From NCBI GenBank assembly GCA_963795715.1, contig CAWCIY010000002.1, positions 1,240,001 to 1,304,000 on the forward strand: 64,000 bases of DNA. Direction: 5' to 3'. The position numbers and the translations under genes were made by a program. The notes under the pieces were generated by a model. It searched no databases and had not been told where the DNA came from. It was given only the letters and a program-made list of their open reading frames with translations. Each line of letters opens with the position of its first letter. Within the stretch, counting starts at the first letter, position 1. This document shows positions 9,021-19,480 of the stretch, piece by piece. This DNA comes from JAFEDN01 sp963795715 (GTDB taxonomy: Bacteria > Pseudomonadota > Gammaproteobacteria > Coxiellales > Coxiellaceae).

Positions 9021-10397
9021 TTAGCTCGTTGTCTCACGCTTTAAACAATTTAAGGTCTGTTCTGAGACTGAGAACGCTGAAAGTTCATGAATCTTTTTCA
9101 AAGATTTTTTCCCAATGGGCAATGCTTTCTCTATATGTAAAGCAGTGCCAGATTTTTCAAGTAAATCCTTCAGACGATAAAATTCAGAACACCAAATTGT
9201 TTCTCTATCTCTGTCCTGAGAATCCTTATTTGATTGATCAAATGAAACAAGCTGCACTTGTAGCCGTTCAGCATCTTCGATAGCACCAAGCTCAACTCCA
9301 TAACTTTTTTCATGTGGCTTTTTAACTACAATACGACCACTTTTAGCCCAAGCAGTAGCCATATTTTCTCGAATTTCATAACCGAGTTCAGCCAATCCTT
9401 TTAGGATAGCCTCTCTTCTGAACATCCCCGCCATAGCCTTTGCCTCTTTTTTGATTAATTCAATTCCCTTCTTATTCAGTATTTTGCTTGAGGTGATATC
9501 TTCAGAGTCAATCGCATTTGTAAGCAGAGATTCTATATTCTTAGCTTCTTTAGATACCATTCTCCGCAATTCGCAACGAACTTCTTGCATAGATACTATC
9601 GCTTGCTCTTTAATTTTTCGTCTATTTGAGTGAGCCACTAAATCAAGAATCAGAGAATCTGTTAAAAGAGAACGTTGACTTAGTAATGATTCTTTTGTAA
9701 TTAAAGTAACACGATCCAGAAAAGGTTGAGCTTCAGCTTTACTGTCCATAGCCTCTATCTCTGCTAATAACTTATCCAATCGACGATCATTCTCTGTTGT
9801 TTTTTCGTCTTTATCATGGAGAATTTTCCAGTCTATTAATGTTTGAAATTTTTCTCCTTCTGCTAACCGAACAGATAATTCCTTTTGCAAAAGATTTACC
9901 TTTTCTTCTTTACTTGAACTGAGAGTGTATTCAGTTAAAATTCGATTTAATGTCGACGTCATAATATCTAGTTCTACTTTATTAGCAGTTAATACAGATG
10001 AAACGATATCTGATAGTTCTTCTGGAATTTGACACCCTTCGGCCTTAAAGGTTTTAACAAGCGTTTCGGCTGTATATTGAAGTCGCCGACGTATACTACG
10101 TTCTAGAACTGCTTTTTCAATGGCTTCATTTTGGATACGACTTATCTCTGTCTGCACCGCAGCAATTTCAATCAAACAGTTTTTTTGCACATCATTGAAT
10201 TGCTCACGCTCAAACAACTTAATAATAGCAAGCAGCCTATTTTCTATTGCTTTTTCATTTTCTACAGTTAAAACATCATGATGAGCAGCACATTTACGCC
10301 AGCGCTCAATCATATCTTGAACAGCAGCGATTCGGCCACGACAAATTTCCATAACTTCTTGCTTAGTCACAATATGTACAATTTTAGGACCACTCAT
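9021..10397 (-). CDS. Helical 'MSGPK' accessory protein of the helicase-kinase operon, function unknown
   Basis: I do not recognise a named domain. The 458-residue protein begins MSGPKIVHIVTKQEV, a start I associate from memory with unnamed partners of large kinase/helicase operons. It is then almost entirely charged alpha-helix with probable coiled coils (about 20-340). A short mixed region with YGVELGAIEDAERLQVQLVSF (approx. 365-385) may be a small folded C-terminal domain. There is no signal peptide or membrane segment. Its ATG overlaps the stop of the giant helicase gene (ATGA, 10397-10394), so it is translationally coupled and is the last gene of the operon. A structural or adaptor role for the helicase complex is inference. 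Confidence 0.6.
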   Translation of the reverse strand: MSGPKIVHIVTKQEVMEICRGRIAAVQDMIERWRKCAAHHDVLTVENEKAIENRLLAIIKLFEREQFNDVQKNCLIEIAAVQTEISRIQNEAIEKAVLERSIRRRLQYTAETLVKTFKAEGCQIPEELSDIVSSVLTANKVELDIMTSTLNRILTEYTLSSSKEEKVNLLQKELSVRLAEGEKFQTLIDWKILHDKDEKTTENDRRLDKLLAEIEAMDSKAEAQPFLDRVTLITKESLLSQRSLLTDSLILDLVAHSNRRKIKEQAIVSMQEVRCELRRMVSKEAKNIESLLTNAIDSEDITSSKILNKKGIELIKKEAKAMAGMFRREAILKGLAELGYEIRENMATAWAKSGRIVVKKPHEKSYGVELGAIEDAERLQVQLVSFDQSNKDSQDRDRETIWCSEFYRLKDLLEKSGTALHIEKALPIGKKSLKKIHELSAFSVSEQTLNCLKRETTS

Positions 10398-13300
10398 ACC
10401 TTCTCCTCTGAACCAAGTTTACTAAATTTTTCTGTTAGAATGATTCCCAAATTATCTTCAAGTAACCGCTTTAAACGTTCCATTTCTGTTTTCCTTTGAT
10501 GAAACCATGCATAACTTGTTATACGATGCACATGAGGGATTGCTTTACTGAGCACTTTGGGTCGCCAAATTTCACGAATCCTAGCTGTTTTAAGAATTGG
10601 ATGACAAGGAGCATCGCACTCAATTCCAATTACAAAATGCTTTTTTTGAGGATCTTCAATGATCAAGTCAAGATCAAAGATATCATTTTCTTTATTAAAC
10701 AAGATTTTTAAATCCAAACTTCGAATAAATGTTGCCACCGAGCGAACAAATTCATCTTTGCCAAAACTAGAAGAAATTATGGGATTTTCGGAAGCCATTC
10801 GATTAAGGGATTTACGAGCCAGGTCTAAAGAACCCTCACTAACTTTGAAAGCATAGTCAAAATAAGCCTGTAAATAATCTCGCGGATTTTTTGGCCGCTG
10901 CTTCTTACGTAGAGATTCTGAAATTTTATCAATGGGTAATGATGTAACCACAATCATTTTTTCACGAGCTCTACTGACTGCAACATTTAAACGGTATTCG
11001 CCTCCCTTTTGACCAAGAAGACCAAAACTTCGTCTAAATATACCTTTCTCATCTCTGCCAAACGTAGAACTAAAAATAATTATATCTCTTTCATCTCCCT
11101 GAACATTTTCAACATTTTTGACGAAGAAGCTCATATCTTCACCTTCCTGCTGACGCTCTCGTTCAGAGATAAGAGATCGCCGAAAATTTAAATCATTTTT
11201 AGCACGTTCTTCTAAAAGATCCTCTATTAAATTGGCTTGTTTTGCATTGAAGGTTACAACACCGATACTTGGACAATTAGGAGAGTCCCATATTTTAGCC
11301 AAAATATTAACAATTTTCTCTGCTTCACTTTTATTTGTCTGATTTACGTAGACTCCATCTACTCTTATGGTCTCAATAGGGCGAATGCTATGAATCACCT
11401 TCTCAGGATGACGGATAGGAATATTTAATTTATTATTATAAAAAGCTGCATTAGAAAATTCAATCAATTCACGATACTTTGAACGATAATGAATTTGTAG
11501 CATCGAGCGTGGTAAAATCTTTTTTCCAAGAGAAAGAAGATCTGAATAACCTTTTATTTCTTGACTATTCTTTGTATCTTCAAGCTCATTCCACTCACTA
11601 ACACTCATTTCATCCTGATTTTCATCTTCGTCAAATTCACCTTCTTCGTCATCGTTAAGTCGCTTCATGAAAACATTGGTAGGAGGCATTTGTTTTTCAT
11701 CTCCGCTAACTATAACTCTCCTCGCTCGATAGAGGGTCGGGAGTGCTTTCTCTATCGGAATTTGACTGGCTTCATCAAAAATAATTAAATCAAACATTCC
11801 TTCTTTAAGTGGCAATAATTGACTTGCGGTATCAGGATTCATCAACCAAACAGGACGAAGTTCCATAAGGCCGATATCCCAGCCACGCTCAATGATCTCA
11901 CGTAATCGACGAACTCTCTGACCTCTTAAGCGGGTTAAATCTTCCCAATCTTTGGCAAAGTCAGTCACTTTTTTTATATTGATTTTGAAAGCAATAAGTT
12001 TTTGATTCAATTTTTGCATTTTTAAACTTGAATGATCTAAGTTCTTAATTTTTCTTGAGGTATCTTGCTGTAAAATTCGCAGATTTTGAGATTTTTCCTC
12101 GATTCTCGCCTTCCATGCAAGTCGTGCTTCACGAGTAATGATTCGTTTTGTAATTTCTGCTATTTTTTTTATAGGATACATTTTTAAATCTTTATCTTTT
12201 TCTCTGAGTATAGAAAAAATTTTTAAAACTTCCGGGGTGAGGTTACGAGCATGGATACGAAAATCTTGATAAAAAATCAAAGATGGTAGCGAATCATTTA
12301 TGACATGAAGGCCAGCAAGATTTGATTCATCTTCCCGAATATTTGTTTTACATTCATTAAAAAAATATTCGCTAAAAAAAGGAAATAATCTATCTAATGC
12401 ATTCATACTATCAAGCCTTGCTTGGTAGCGTTCAAAAGCTTCTTCATACCTTGATATGAGATTCATATAGGCAGATAATCCTAATTTTAGAAGAGATTCA
12501 ACTTCTTTTTGCAAAGGACAGGCGTGAAGAGCTTCCATTCCTTTTCGAACCAAAGTTAAGTTTTCTATCATAAGATTATTAACTGAAATTAAATCTTTTA
12601 AAAATACTGGTCTTGATATCTCATGACTTTGATAAAGAATTTCTAAATATTTTAAAATTTCTATCCGAATAGGTCGCTGATCTCGCTCTAAATCGGCAGC
12701 ATCTTTAAATTTAATAGCTCTTTCAAAATTTTGGTTTTCTCCTAAGTTAATTAAAATTTGTTTTATTTTTGTAACATTTATTAAACCTTCCAATGCGTGT
12801 TCGATTAAAAAATTTAAATTCTCTAAATTCAAAGATTTTAATTGATTATTTTTTTGATAAATTTTACCATAAATATTTATAAAAATTTTACGAACGGGAT
12901 GTAATTTGATTTCTAGCTCACATGCATTTTGAAACTGTTTATAATTTTCGAAGGTTAGCTCGTCTTTTAAATCAAGAAAAATTTTTCTTAGTTTATCTAC
13001 ATAACTGAGATCCTCTATCATAAGATCAATATAAAAATTTAAATCTTTTGAAAACAGAGGTTTTTTTGTTTCACTATCTTGATAAACCATTTTTAAAAAT
13101 AATAAAACAGCCTCTCGAATTGGACGTTGTTTTTTCTCTAATTCCATTGCAGCTTTAAGAGACATAATTGTCTCTAAATTGGGAAATAGGTTAAATTTAG
13201 ATAAAATATTTTTTACCCAATAATGACGAATAAATCGTAATGGATTTAAAAAACCAAGCATCGATTTTTTTTCTGTAATTTTCTTAGTTAACGACAACCA

Positions 13301-16300
13301 TCTCTTTAAAGATGGCATGGAGGTTTCAACTAATTTATTAGAAAATATTTGATCTTGGTTATTTAAAGGTAAGGTATTTAGTTGCTGCTTTAGTTCTTCA
13401 AGCTGAATCTTAAAAATTCCATATTGAGTAAAGCAAGACGGATTGAATATCCTGGTTTTTTTGATAAGAATCTGCCATTCCTCTATTACTGACAGAGGAA
13501 TTTCTATCAATTTTCCAGATAGATTTTGATCATATTTATTTATCTCTAAAGTGTTTAAATGTTCTTTGAGGTCTTCGAGCTGTTTTTTAAAAGAATCATA
13601 CTGCAAAAAACATATTGAATTAAATTGTTCAATTTTTTTAGCTATCGGCAACCACTCTTCAAGGGTTGAGATAGGAATATCAAGCAGTTGAGTTGATAGT
13701 ATTTGGTCATGTTTACTCAGCGCTAATGTCATTAATTGCTCTCTAAGCTCTTCAAGGTGCTTAATAATTTTTAATCCGTTAAATTGTCCATTTGGGGAGA
13801 ACAAATGAGCCCAAGAAGAGATTTTTTCCCAATCTACTTTTTTTAATAATTTATCGTAAGATTTTATCCACTCTTGATGTATACGAGGGTCGTTTAGATC
13901 AAGAGTAGTATTTGATTTCAGATTAATTGTGTTTCGGCTCTCTTCTCGCTTAATCAATAACGAAAAAGAAGCTTTAAACTCATTGATCAAAGCAGCATCA
14001 GATGAAAATGCCTTGAGATTCGCTAATGGGCTTCCCTCAAATGAGGAATAAAGCCATACCTCAGCGATAGGAGCACAAATATCCTCAATCTCAGATAACT
14101 CTTTCTGATTATAATTACTTAAAATACTTCTTAATGCAGGAACATCAACGAACTGAACTTCATAATCTTCTAAATCAATTAGTTCACCAAGTATGTCACG
14201 ATAACTCAAGCCTGTTATATCATCTACCTCGTCAATAGCTTTATAATGCGCATCAATTTCACTCTCTAATTTTTCAATCTTTTCTGCAAGCTCATCCCGC
14301 TTTTCTTCTAACTTCTCAGATAAATATTCTTTTTCACACTGACGACTACCATCGATTTGAGTACGAATACTTTGTATAACAGAAGCTCGATCTTTATTTA
14401 CATCCGTTATGTAAAAAAATCTATCCTGAAATCCTTCTGCTTCCAGCCGTTTCACAAGAACTTCTAGTGCTGCAGATTTTTGGCAGATAACAAGAACAGT
14501 TTGTCCACGCCCTATATGATCTCCAATAATATTCACAATTGTTTGACTTTTTCCCGTACCTGGAGGGCCTTCGATTAAAAGACCCGGTGATTGACGAGCA
14601 TCAAGCACTGCTTTCTCTTGATAAGGATCGCTCTCCGTTGTGAAATAACGCTCTTTTTCAGGAATTGATGATGGCTCAGGCGGATCAATTTTTGAATTTT
14701 TATTAACTTGAAGTAATGTTTCCAGTCCCGTGCCAGCAGCAGGTTTTTTTTGCATTTGACGTAAATCTTCAAGAAGGGCTTGCCCCATAAACTTAGCATG
14801 AAAAAGCACTGCCGAACAAACCACTTGGCTATTACCAGCTTCAATTATGTAATCTTTGCTTGGTAATGGACATAAAACTCGTTCACGAGCCTGTGCTAAA
14901 GCACCAAAAACATCCATGACTTCTGCGGTACGAATAGAAGACCGTTCTAAGAGTTGCGTTGTAGCATCTGTCCATTTTTTAATATCTGCTTCAATAAGCA
15001 CTGCGAGAGATGGATTCAATCTAACTTCTTCTCTATCATGATCAAAGCGAATAGTGATTTTATTTTCATCTCGAGCTTCTATATCTATTTTAATTGGCCA
15101 AAGCAAAATGGGAGCAATTTTAGGTTTTTTACCTGTACCAATAGGAGAACCATCCTGGATGATAAGAAAAGGAAAACCGAGATAAAGGCTATCTATTCCC
15201 GTGTCTCTTCTATAAGTATTAGAATAACTAACCAGATGCCGTAATTTCTTTTCAAGGTTAATGTCAACTTTAAAAGCTATTTTATCAATTCCCACGGCAT
15301 TTTCTGCTCTACTGATCAAATGCTCAAGAATAACAGAAGCCGCCGGTTTATTCCCAGAAACTCCCGCTAAATCAATACGTAAACTCGACTTGGAAATGAC
15401 CATTCTAACTAAAGGGCCTCTTTGAGCGAGTATTACCGCACGTTTTTCATAAAATTCGAGAATTCTAGAAACATACTGTAGTCGATCTGGCTCTTTCCAC
15501 AACTCCTTAGGAACAGATAACAAGATCAAAGACCGCGATAAAGATAGTCTTTTTTGAATTCTGAAATCGTCAGCCCAATCATCAATTCTCGCAATGCCAC
15601 ATCTGGAGTAGTTCACTATTCTTTCTTCAATTTCTCGATATATTTGATTTCTTGAAACATTAAACCAGTGCTCTCCAGCCACTCTATCAAACGAAGCAAG
15701 TCCAGATTGTAAAGCGATATTATTTGTTTGATTTAGAATTTGTTCTGCCGACTGATATTGATCGATCTTGGCTCCAAGTAAAATGATTAGTTCATCATCA
15801 GTAATCTCTTGGCAATCCATCAGAGCATTTAAACCTATATGGTCAGATCCCGGGAACAAATGACGATGCTTAATCCAATCAAGCTCTAATTTTTGATGAG
15901 AAGAAACCAAGGCAAATATCCTAAAGCATTCTTCATCAAGTTCAATTTCACAACTTTTAGCTCTTATTCGGGCTTTTTTTATACGATCATGTAATTCACA
16001 AAGATAATTCTCTCGCCCCATTTGACGAAAATAGCCTACTAGCGGACCGGTCAGTATCTCATATCCTTGCGTATAATGTTGAAGCAGCCAGCCAGATGTA
16101 ACAATCTCGCCTTGATAGATAAGAGGAAGATCAGAATTTATCCACATAAGCGCTAAAGCATGTTTTAAATCAATTGAAAGAGTGTCTATTGAGGCAGCAA
16201 CTCGAACTCCTGCTATTATCTTTGGATCAATCTTGCGACTTTCAAGCCAAGTAGCAACCACACCTCTCATAAAAAGATCTTTAGCTTCTTCCCAATTTAC

Positions 16301-17194
16301 CGCTTCCGCAGCAGCCAAGGCGTAAGTATTAGGGCAAACATAAGAACGCCCCTTGAGCTCAAGAATAGGACCACTGCGTATTTCCTCAGGTTCAATATCT
16401 ATGGCTGCGACAGTTTCTCCCGCAAGCCATTTCTGAACTTGTGTCCATTGCCATCGTAAATCAGGATTTCGTGTTAATAAGCCACGAAGCAACAAATTGA
16501 GAGAAGGGTCAATACCTTTAGGAAGAGAAATACCTCGGGTCACTATATGAATACGAAATGCTTGTTCGTTGATCCCGTCAAAGCATTTCCCTTTTGTGAG
16601 TAACTCCAGGATGACCATTCCCAAGCTCCACCAGTCTGAGGCAACGCTAACTCCTCCTGCGATTATCTCTGGAGCCGTATAACGGGCCGAAATTGGGAGA
16701 GTGATTGTGTTAAGCTCAAAGGTAGAAAGGCAGCTATACTGAAATCCCGTCAAGAGTAACTCTAAAGGGTCTCGATTATTAATTAGAATATTTTCTGGTC
16801 GAAGATTACAATGACGCAATCCATTTTCTTCAAGGACACATAAAATTCTTCCCACCGATCCTATAATTTGACGAATTGTACCCAGATCCACAATCCCAGG
16901 TATCAAATCCAATAGGTTTGATTTAGAAAGTTGGTCTATAACCTCAAATTGACGCCCTTCCCACTCACCATAAGCAAGTAGCTCTGGTACATATTCTTTG
17001 GGTAATCGTTTAAGAATCTCATAAATGGATGAATTCTGATGGATTTCCTGGTGATAAAGAGTAAGAAAAGCTCGGTAGCCATGCCGCTCAACTGTAAAAC
17101 ATTCAAAAGCTTCAGTATGACTATCAAGTTTACAGATAACAGTCCATTCATCAATAACTTTTTCGGCAACGCCGGATATTAAATACTTTGCACC
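10394..17194 (-). CDS. Giant pseudokinase / COG1112 SF1 helicase / REase-fold (MTES_1575-type) protein, 5' end cut off by an IS66 remnant
   Basis: The open frame runs from 17194, just after an in-frame TGA at the insertion junction, to 10394. The first usable start is TTG 16912, which would lose the kinase N-lobe (FTVERHGYRAFLTLYH). Numbering from 16912, residues 1-170 are the rest of a Ser/Thr-kinase fold: HCNLRPENIL replaces HRDLRPxN, TGF replaces DFG, and TAPEIIAGG is kept, so it is probably a pseudokinase. A DUF4011-like region follows, then an Upf1-like SF1 helicase: GPPGTGKS (about 780), DEASQIP (about 1710), GDEKQMPP, VQGDERDIII and VAVSRARE (about 1980). About 900 mostly helical residues lie between Walker A and B. 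The C-terminus (about 2060-2150: DLDLIIEDP, GIECD) is a restriction-endonuclease fold. It overlaps the next gene by ATGA. An anti-phage role is likely but inferred. Confidence 0.8.
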   Translation of the reverse strand, partial: GAKYLISGVAEKVIDEWTVICKLDSHTEAFECFTVERHGYRAFLTLYHQEIHQNSSIYEILKRLPKEYVPELLAYGEWEGRQFEVIDQLSKSNLLDLIPGIVDLGTIRQIIGSVGRILCVLEENGLRHCNLRPENILINNRDPLELLLTGFQYSCLSTFELNTITLPISARYTAPEIIAGGVSVASDWWSLGMVILELLTKGKCFDGINEQAFRIHIVTRGISLPKGIDPSLNLLLRGLLTRNPDLRWQWTQVQKWLAGETVAAIDIEPEEIRSGPILELKGRSYVCPNTYALAAAEAVNWEEAKDLFMRGVVATWLESRKIDPKIIAGVRVAASIDTLSIDLKHALALMWINSDLPLIYQGEIVTSGWLLQHYTQGYEILTGPLVGYFRQMGRENYLCELHDRIKKARIRAKSCEIELDEECFRIFALVSSHQKLELDWIKHRHLFPGSDHIGLNALMDCQEITDDELIILLGAKIDQYQSAEQILNQTNNIALQSGLASFDRVAGEHWFNVSRNQIYREIEERIVNYSRCGIARIDDWADDFRIQKRLSLSRSLILLSVPKELWKEPDRLQYVSRILEFYEKRAVILAQRGPLVRMVISKSSLRIDLAGVSGNKPAASVILEHLISRAENAVGIDKIAFKVDINLEKKLRHLVSYSNTYRRDTGIDSLYLGFPFLIIQDGSPIGTGKKPKIAPILLWPIKIDIEARDENKITIRFDHDREEVRLNPSLAVLIEADIKKWTDATTQLLERSSIRTAEVMDVFGALAQARERVLCPLPSKDYIIEAGNSQVVCSAVLFHAKFMGQALLEDLRQMQKKPAAGTGLETLLQVNKNSKIDPPEPSSIPEKERYFTTESDPYQEKAVLDARQSPGLLIEGPPGTGKSQTIVNIIGDHIGRGQTVLVICQKSAALEVLVKRLEAEGFQDRFFYITDVNKDRASVIQSIRTQIDGSRQCEKEYLSEKLEEKRDELAEKIEKLESEIDAHYKAIDEVDDITGLSYRDILGELIDLEDYEVQFVDVPALRSILSNYNQKELSEIEDICAPIAEVWLYSSFEGSPLANLKAFSSDAALINEFKASFSLLIKREESRNTINLKSNTTLDLNDPRIHQEWIKSYDKLLKKVDWEKISSWAHLFSPNGQFNGLKIIKHLEELREQLMTLALSKHDQILSTQLLDIPISTLEEWLPIAKKIEQFNSICFLQYDSFKKQLEDLKEHLNTLEINKYDQNLSGKLIEIPLSVIEEWQILIKKTRIFNPSCFTQYGIFKIQLEELKQQLNTLPLNNQDQIFSNKLVETSMPSLKRWLSLTKKITEKKSMLGFLNPLRFIRHYWVKNILSKFNLFPNLETIMSLKAAMELEKKQRPIREAVLLFLKMVYQDSETKKPLFSKDLNFYIDLMIEDLSYVDKLRKIFLDLKDELTFENYKQFQNACELEIKLHPVRKIFINIYGKIYQKNNQLKSLNLENLNFLIEHALEGLINVTKIKQILINLGENQNFERAIKFKDAADLERDQRPIRIEILKYLEILYQSHEISRPVFLKDLISVNNLMIENLTLVRKGMEALHACPLQKEVESLLKLGLSAYMNLISRYEEAFERYQARLDSMNALDRLFPFFSEYFFNECKTNIREDESNLAGLHVINDSLPSLIFYQDFRIHARNLTPEVLKIFSILREKDKDLKMYPIKKIAEITKRIITREARLAWKARIEEKSQNLRILQQDTSRKIKNLDHSSLKMQKLNQKLIAFKINIKKVTDFAKDWEDLTRLRGQRVRRLREIIERGWDIGLMELRPVWLMNPDTASQLLPLKEGMFDLIIFDEASQIPIEKALPTLYRARRVIVSGDEKQMPPTNVFMKRLNDDEEGEFDEDENQDEMSVSEWNELEDTKNSQEIKGYSDLLSLGKKILPRSMLQIHYRSKYRELIEFSNAAFYNNKLNIPIRHPEKVIHSIRPIETIRVDGVYVNQTNKSEAEKIVNILAKIWDSPNCPSIGVVTFNAKQANLIEDLLEERAKNDLNFRRSLISERERQQEGEDMSFFVKNVENVQGDERDIIIFSSTFGRDEKGIFRRSFGLLGQKGGEYRLNVAVSRAREKMIVVTSLPIDKISESLRKKQRPKNPRDYLQAYFDYAFKVSEGSLDLARKSLNRMASENPIISSSFGKDEFVRSVATFIRSLDLKILFNKENDIFDLDLIIEDPQKKHFVIGIECDAPCHPILKTARIREIWRPKVLSKAIPHVHRITSYAWFHQRKTEMERLKRLLEDNLGIILTEKFSKLGSEEKV

Positions 17195-17436
17195 TCAACC
17201 ATGCTCAGTTGCGCCGACGTCTCCATTCCGTTCCTCAAATGCCAGAAGCGCATCCACCGGTTCAGTCGACGCCAACTCCTCAACTGCCATCTCCTTTTAT
17301 TAAAGCTTTTTTACCCTCCACCGCTGAGCAGCAGACTTATCAAGTGGAATGGCAACGTCCTGACGGAGCACGATTAACCGTTAACAATCTCGATTCCCCT
17401 GGACTCACCACCCTCATTCAACAGTGGAGAGCTTGA
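17188..17436 (+). pseudogene. tnpA: IS66 TnpA (Orf1), N-terminally truncated
   Basis: The C-terminal part matches the end of IS66 Orf1 proteins, with VEWQRPDGARLTVNNLDSPG followed by LTTLIQQWRA. The N-terminal helix-turn-helix is missing, only about 80 residues remain, and the frame begins at the junction with the kinase gene without a convincing ATG. It lies 3 nt before tnpB, the normal IS66 order. It is a fragment and unlikely to be functional. Confidence 0.65.
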
Positions 17437-19470
17437 GCCATGTTATCATTAACTCCCACTCAACCACTGTTCCTCGCTATTCAGGCCTGTGATTTTAGGA
17501 AAGGTATCGACTCTCTGGTGGCGCTCTGCCAGCAACAGTTACAGCAAGACCCCTATTCCGGCACTGTCTTCGTCTTTACCAATAAACACCGAACTGCCAT
17601 TAAGGCTTTAGTGTATGATGGTTCCGGCTTTTGGCTTTTCATCAAGCGATTTTCTGTCGGTAGATTAAAATGGTGGCCGACCACTTTCGAAGATGCTCAC
17701 CGCATTAAACCGGTCGAACTCCTGATCTTGTTCAACCAGGGACATCCTCTCCCGGCTCGATTGTCCGAGCCCTGGCGATGGGTCACTCCTTCGGTTTCAC
17801 CCGTTAGGCCGCCAGACGTAAACACATCCTGGCCAACGTCTGCCGATAATTCCACGGCAGCCAGGCCTCAGGCTCCTTAAATACCCACGACTTATAATCT
17901 TGTAAAGCGACCAGATACTCATACGGATTTTCTCCCGATAACGCCGCCGTCTGGATTAAACTCGTTAAAATACTGCTGATCGTTGCGCCATGCTCCGTCT
18001 TGTAAAACATCGCCGCTTTACGGCCTCGGATTGGGATTTTGAGCGCCTGTTCCACAATATTATTGTCAATGGGTGCGCCAGGAACCACCAGAAAACGACG
18101 TAGCTCTTTCCAGTGCTTTAACAGATAACGCATGGCTTTTCCCAGCGAACTGTTCGGCTCCACTTGTTTCTCCTCCAGTTGCGCCTTCAACCACCGATTC
18201 AGCTCTAACATCACTGGTTTGCTATACTGGCGATGATACCGCCAACGTTCCATCGCCGACATCCCCTGGGTTTTTTCTTCATTCTCAAACACCACCGCCA
18301 AAGATTTCATCACCTTCAAACACGGTTCAGGGAAAAAATCTAATAAATCACGGAATTTCCTAAAACCATGACCCAGGCAATTGCACAGAATCGTTTTAAA
18401 TGACTTCGGAATATTGACCGGCAACGCATCGCACATCTGAATAATCGGAGGTTTAGTACTTTCACGATGGCGCAGTATTTGCGCTAAATTTTCTCCTGCG
18501 TGGCGTTTTCCGTATAGTATAAGGCGATGGTATGACCTTCGCTTTTGGCGATAATGCAACTGGTGTGCATGCCGGGGCGGTCTTTGTCTGGGTTAGCCTT
18601 ATTCTCTTGCATGATCGATAATATCTTCACTTTGGTATCATCGTTGTGAACTAATTCCCCATTGGCGGCTTTCTTTTCTAAGCTATTCACTACCGGATAC
18701 GCCGCATCGGCCACGGATTCCACCAGCTCAAATTGCGTGGCGTCAGGCAAGGGAAATCCTAATAATCGTTGCACGTTTTCCTGACGATAAAAGGGAACGC
18801 CACATAATATTTTTGAATGGCCAATTGCGCCTTGAACGCATGATCATATTTTTCCTTCGGTGCATTCGGTGGTAACGGAGCGGTCATCACATCACCACAC
18901 AAATGGCAACGTAACTTCTCTAAAATATAACGGTGAACTGTGGCTAATGCGTTACCGGTGACACGAATCACCATACCGGGATTCTTGAGCGGATATAAAC
19001 GTCCGCCGCACTGGCCAGGACATTCATCACCGGCTTGCACGGTACTTAAAGACACTCGGATATTGATCGCTGTGATGTAGAACTCTTGCCCTAATCGACT
19101 GTGGCCTTTACGGGTATTGCGGGTGGCTTCAGGTAGAGGCTGAACCTCCAGATCACCGGGTGGGTTGTCACCATTCGTGTCAGTGTCGCCGGGAGGAGGA
19201 TCGGCGTTCCCCTCTGCATCGACGAGGTAGACGACTCCATTGATTTTTCCGGAAGATTCGATGAATTTTTAGGGTCTTTCTTTTTTTTCTTCTTAGAGCG
19301 ACCGCCACCTTCGCCGAATAACAAGCGTTGGAGGTTGCGAATGCTAATATTTTTTTCGCGAATCGCTTCAGGTAACCAGGTCGCAAATTCAATGCAACCT
19401 GTGACTAATTCCTGGTCCTCCGGATTCAAATTCGTTTCGCGAATCTTGCGCAGCAAGGCATCCATTTCTG
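17191..19470. mobile_element. Rearranged IS66-family remnant inserted in the zinc-ribbon/kinase gene
   Basis: The segment holds a 5'-truncated tnpA and tnpB on the plus strand and a frameshifted tnpC on the minus strand, whereas intact IS66 elements carry tnpA, tnpB and tnpC in one direction. It lies between the zinc-ribbon start of a gene and the kinase N-lobe of what appears to be the same gene. Boundaries are approximate. I found neither IS66 terminal inverted repeats nor an 8-bp target duplication, consistent with later deletion or inversion. The simplest reading is a plus-strand insertion whose tnpC half has been inverted. Confidence 0.75.
17440..17880 (+). CDS. tnpB: IS66 TnpB (Orf2) accessory protein
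   Basis: IS66 Orf2 proteins are about 115-residue accessory proteins required for transposition, of unknown mechanism. The match is clear: FLAIQACDFRKGIDSLVALC, DPYSGTVFVFTNKHRTAIKA and LVYDGSGFWLFIKRFSVGRL. Homology ends near FNQGHPLPARL (about 17770). The last 30 or so codons are antisense to the tail of tnpC and are probably not original, a sign of rearrangement at about 17800. Confidence 0.75.
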   Translation: MLSLTPTQPLFLAIQACDFRKGIDSLVALCQQQLQQDPYSGTVFVFTNKHRTAIKALVYDGSGFWLFIKRFSVGRLKWWPTTFEDAHRIKPVELLILFNQGHPLPARLSEPWRWVTPSVSPVRPPDVNTSWPTSADNSTAARPQAP

Positions 19471-19480
19471 TTTCATTTGA
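17804..19480 (-). pseudogene. tnpC: IS66 TnpC transposase, broken by frameshifts
   Basis: The DDE transposase of IS66 elements is spread over four overlapping open frames. The N-terminal leucine-zipper-like part (MDALLRKIRETNLNPEDQ, then RLLFGEGGG) is read at 19480-19270. The zinc-finger part (GDECPGQCGGRLYPL, CHLCGD) lies at 19055-18760 and the central part (VHNDDTKVKIL) at 18774-18484. The catalytic C-terminal part ends with IVEQALKIPIRGRKAAMFY and ENPYEYL at 18559-17804. At least three frame changes separate them, near 19070, 18765 and 18540. Total length fits the usual 510-560 residues. Without all of these frames joined it cannot make an active transposase. Confidence 0.8.

Noticed and set aside
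16936..17169. A separate 77-codon minus-strand gene next to the kinase
   Set aside because: It is out of frame with the kinase N-lobe coded on the same strand, which gives a far better protein (continuous with the kinase).
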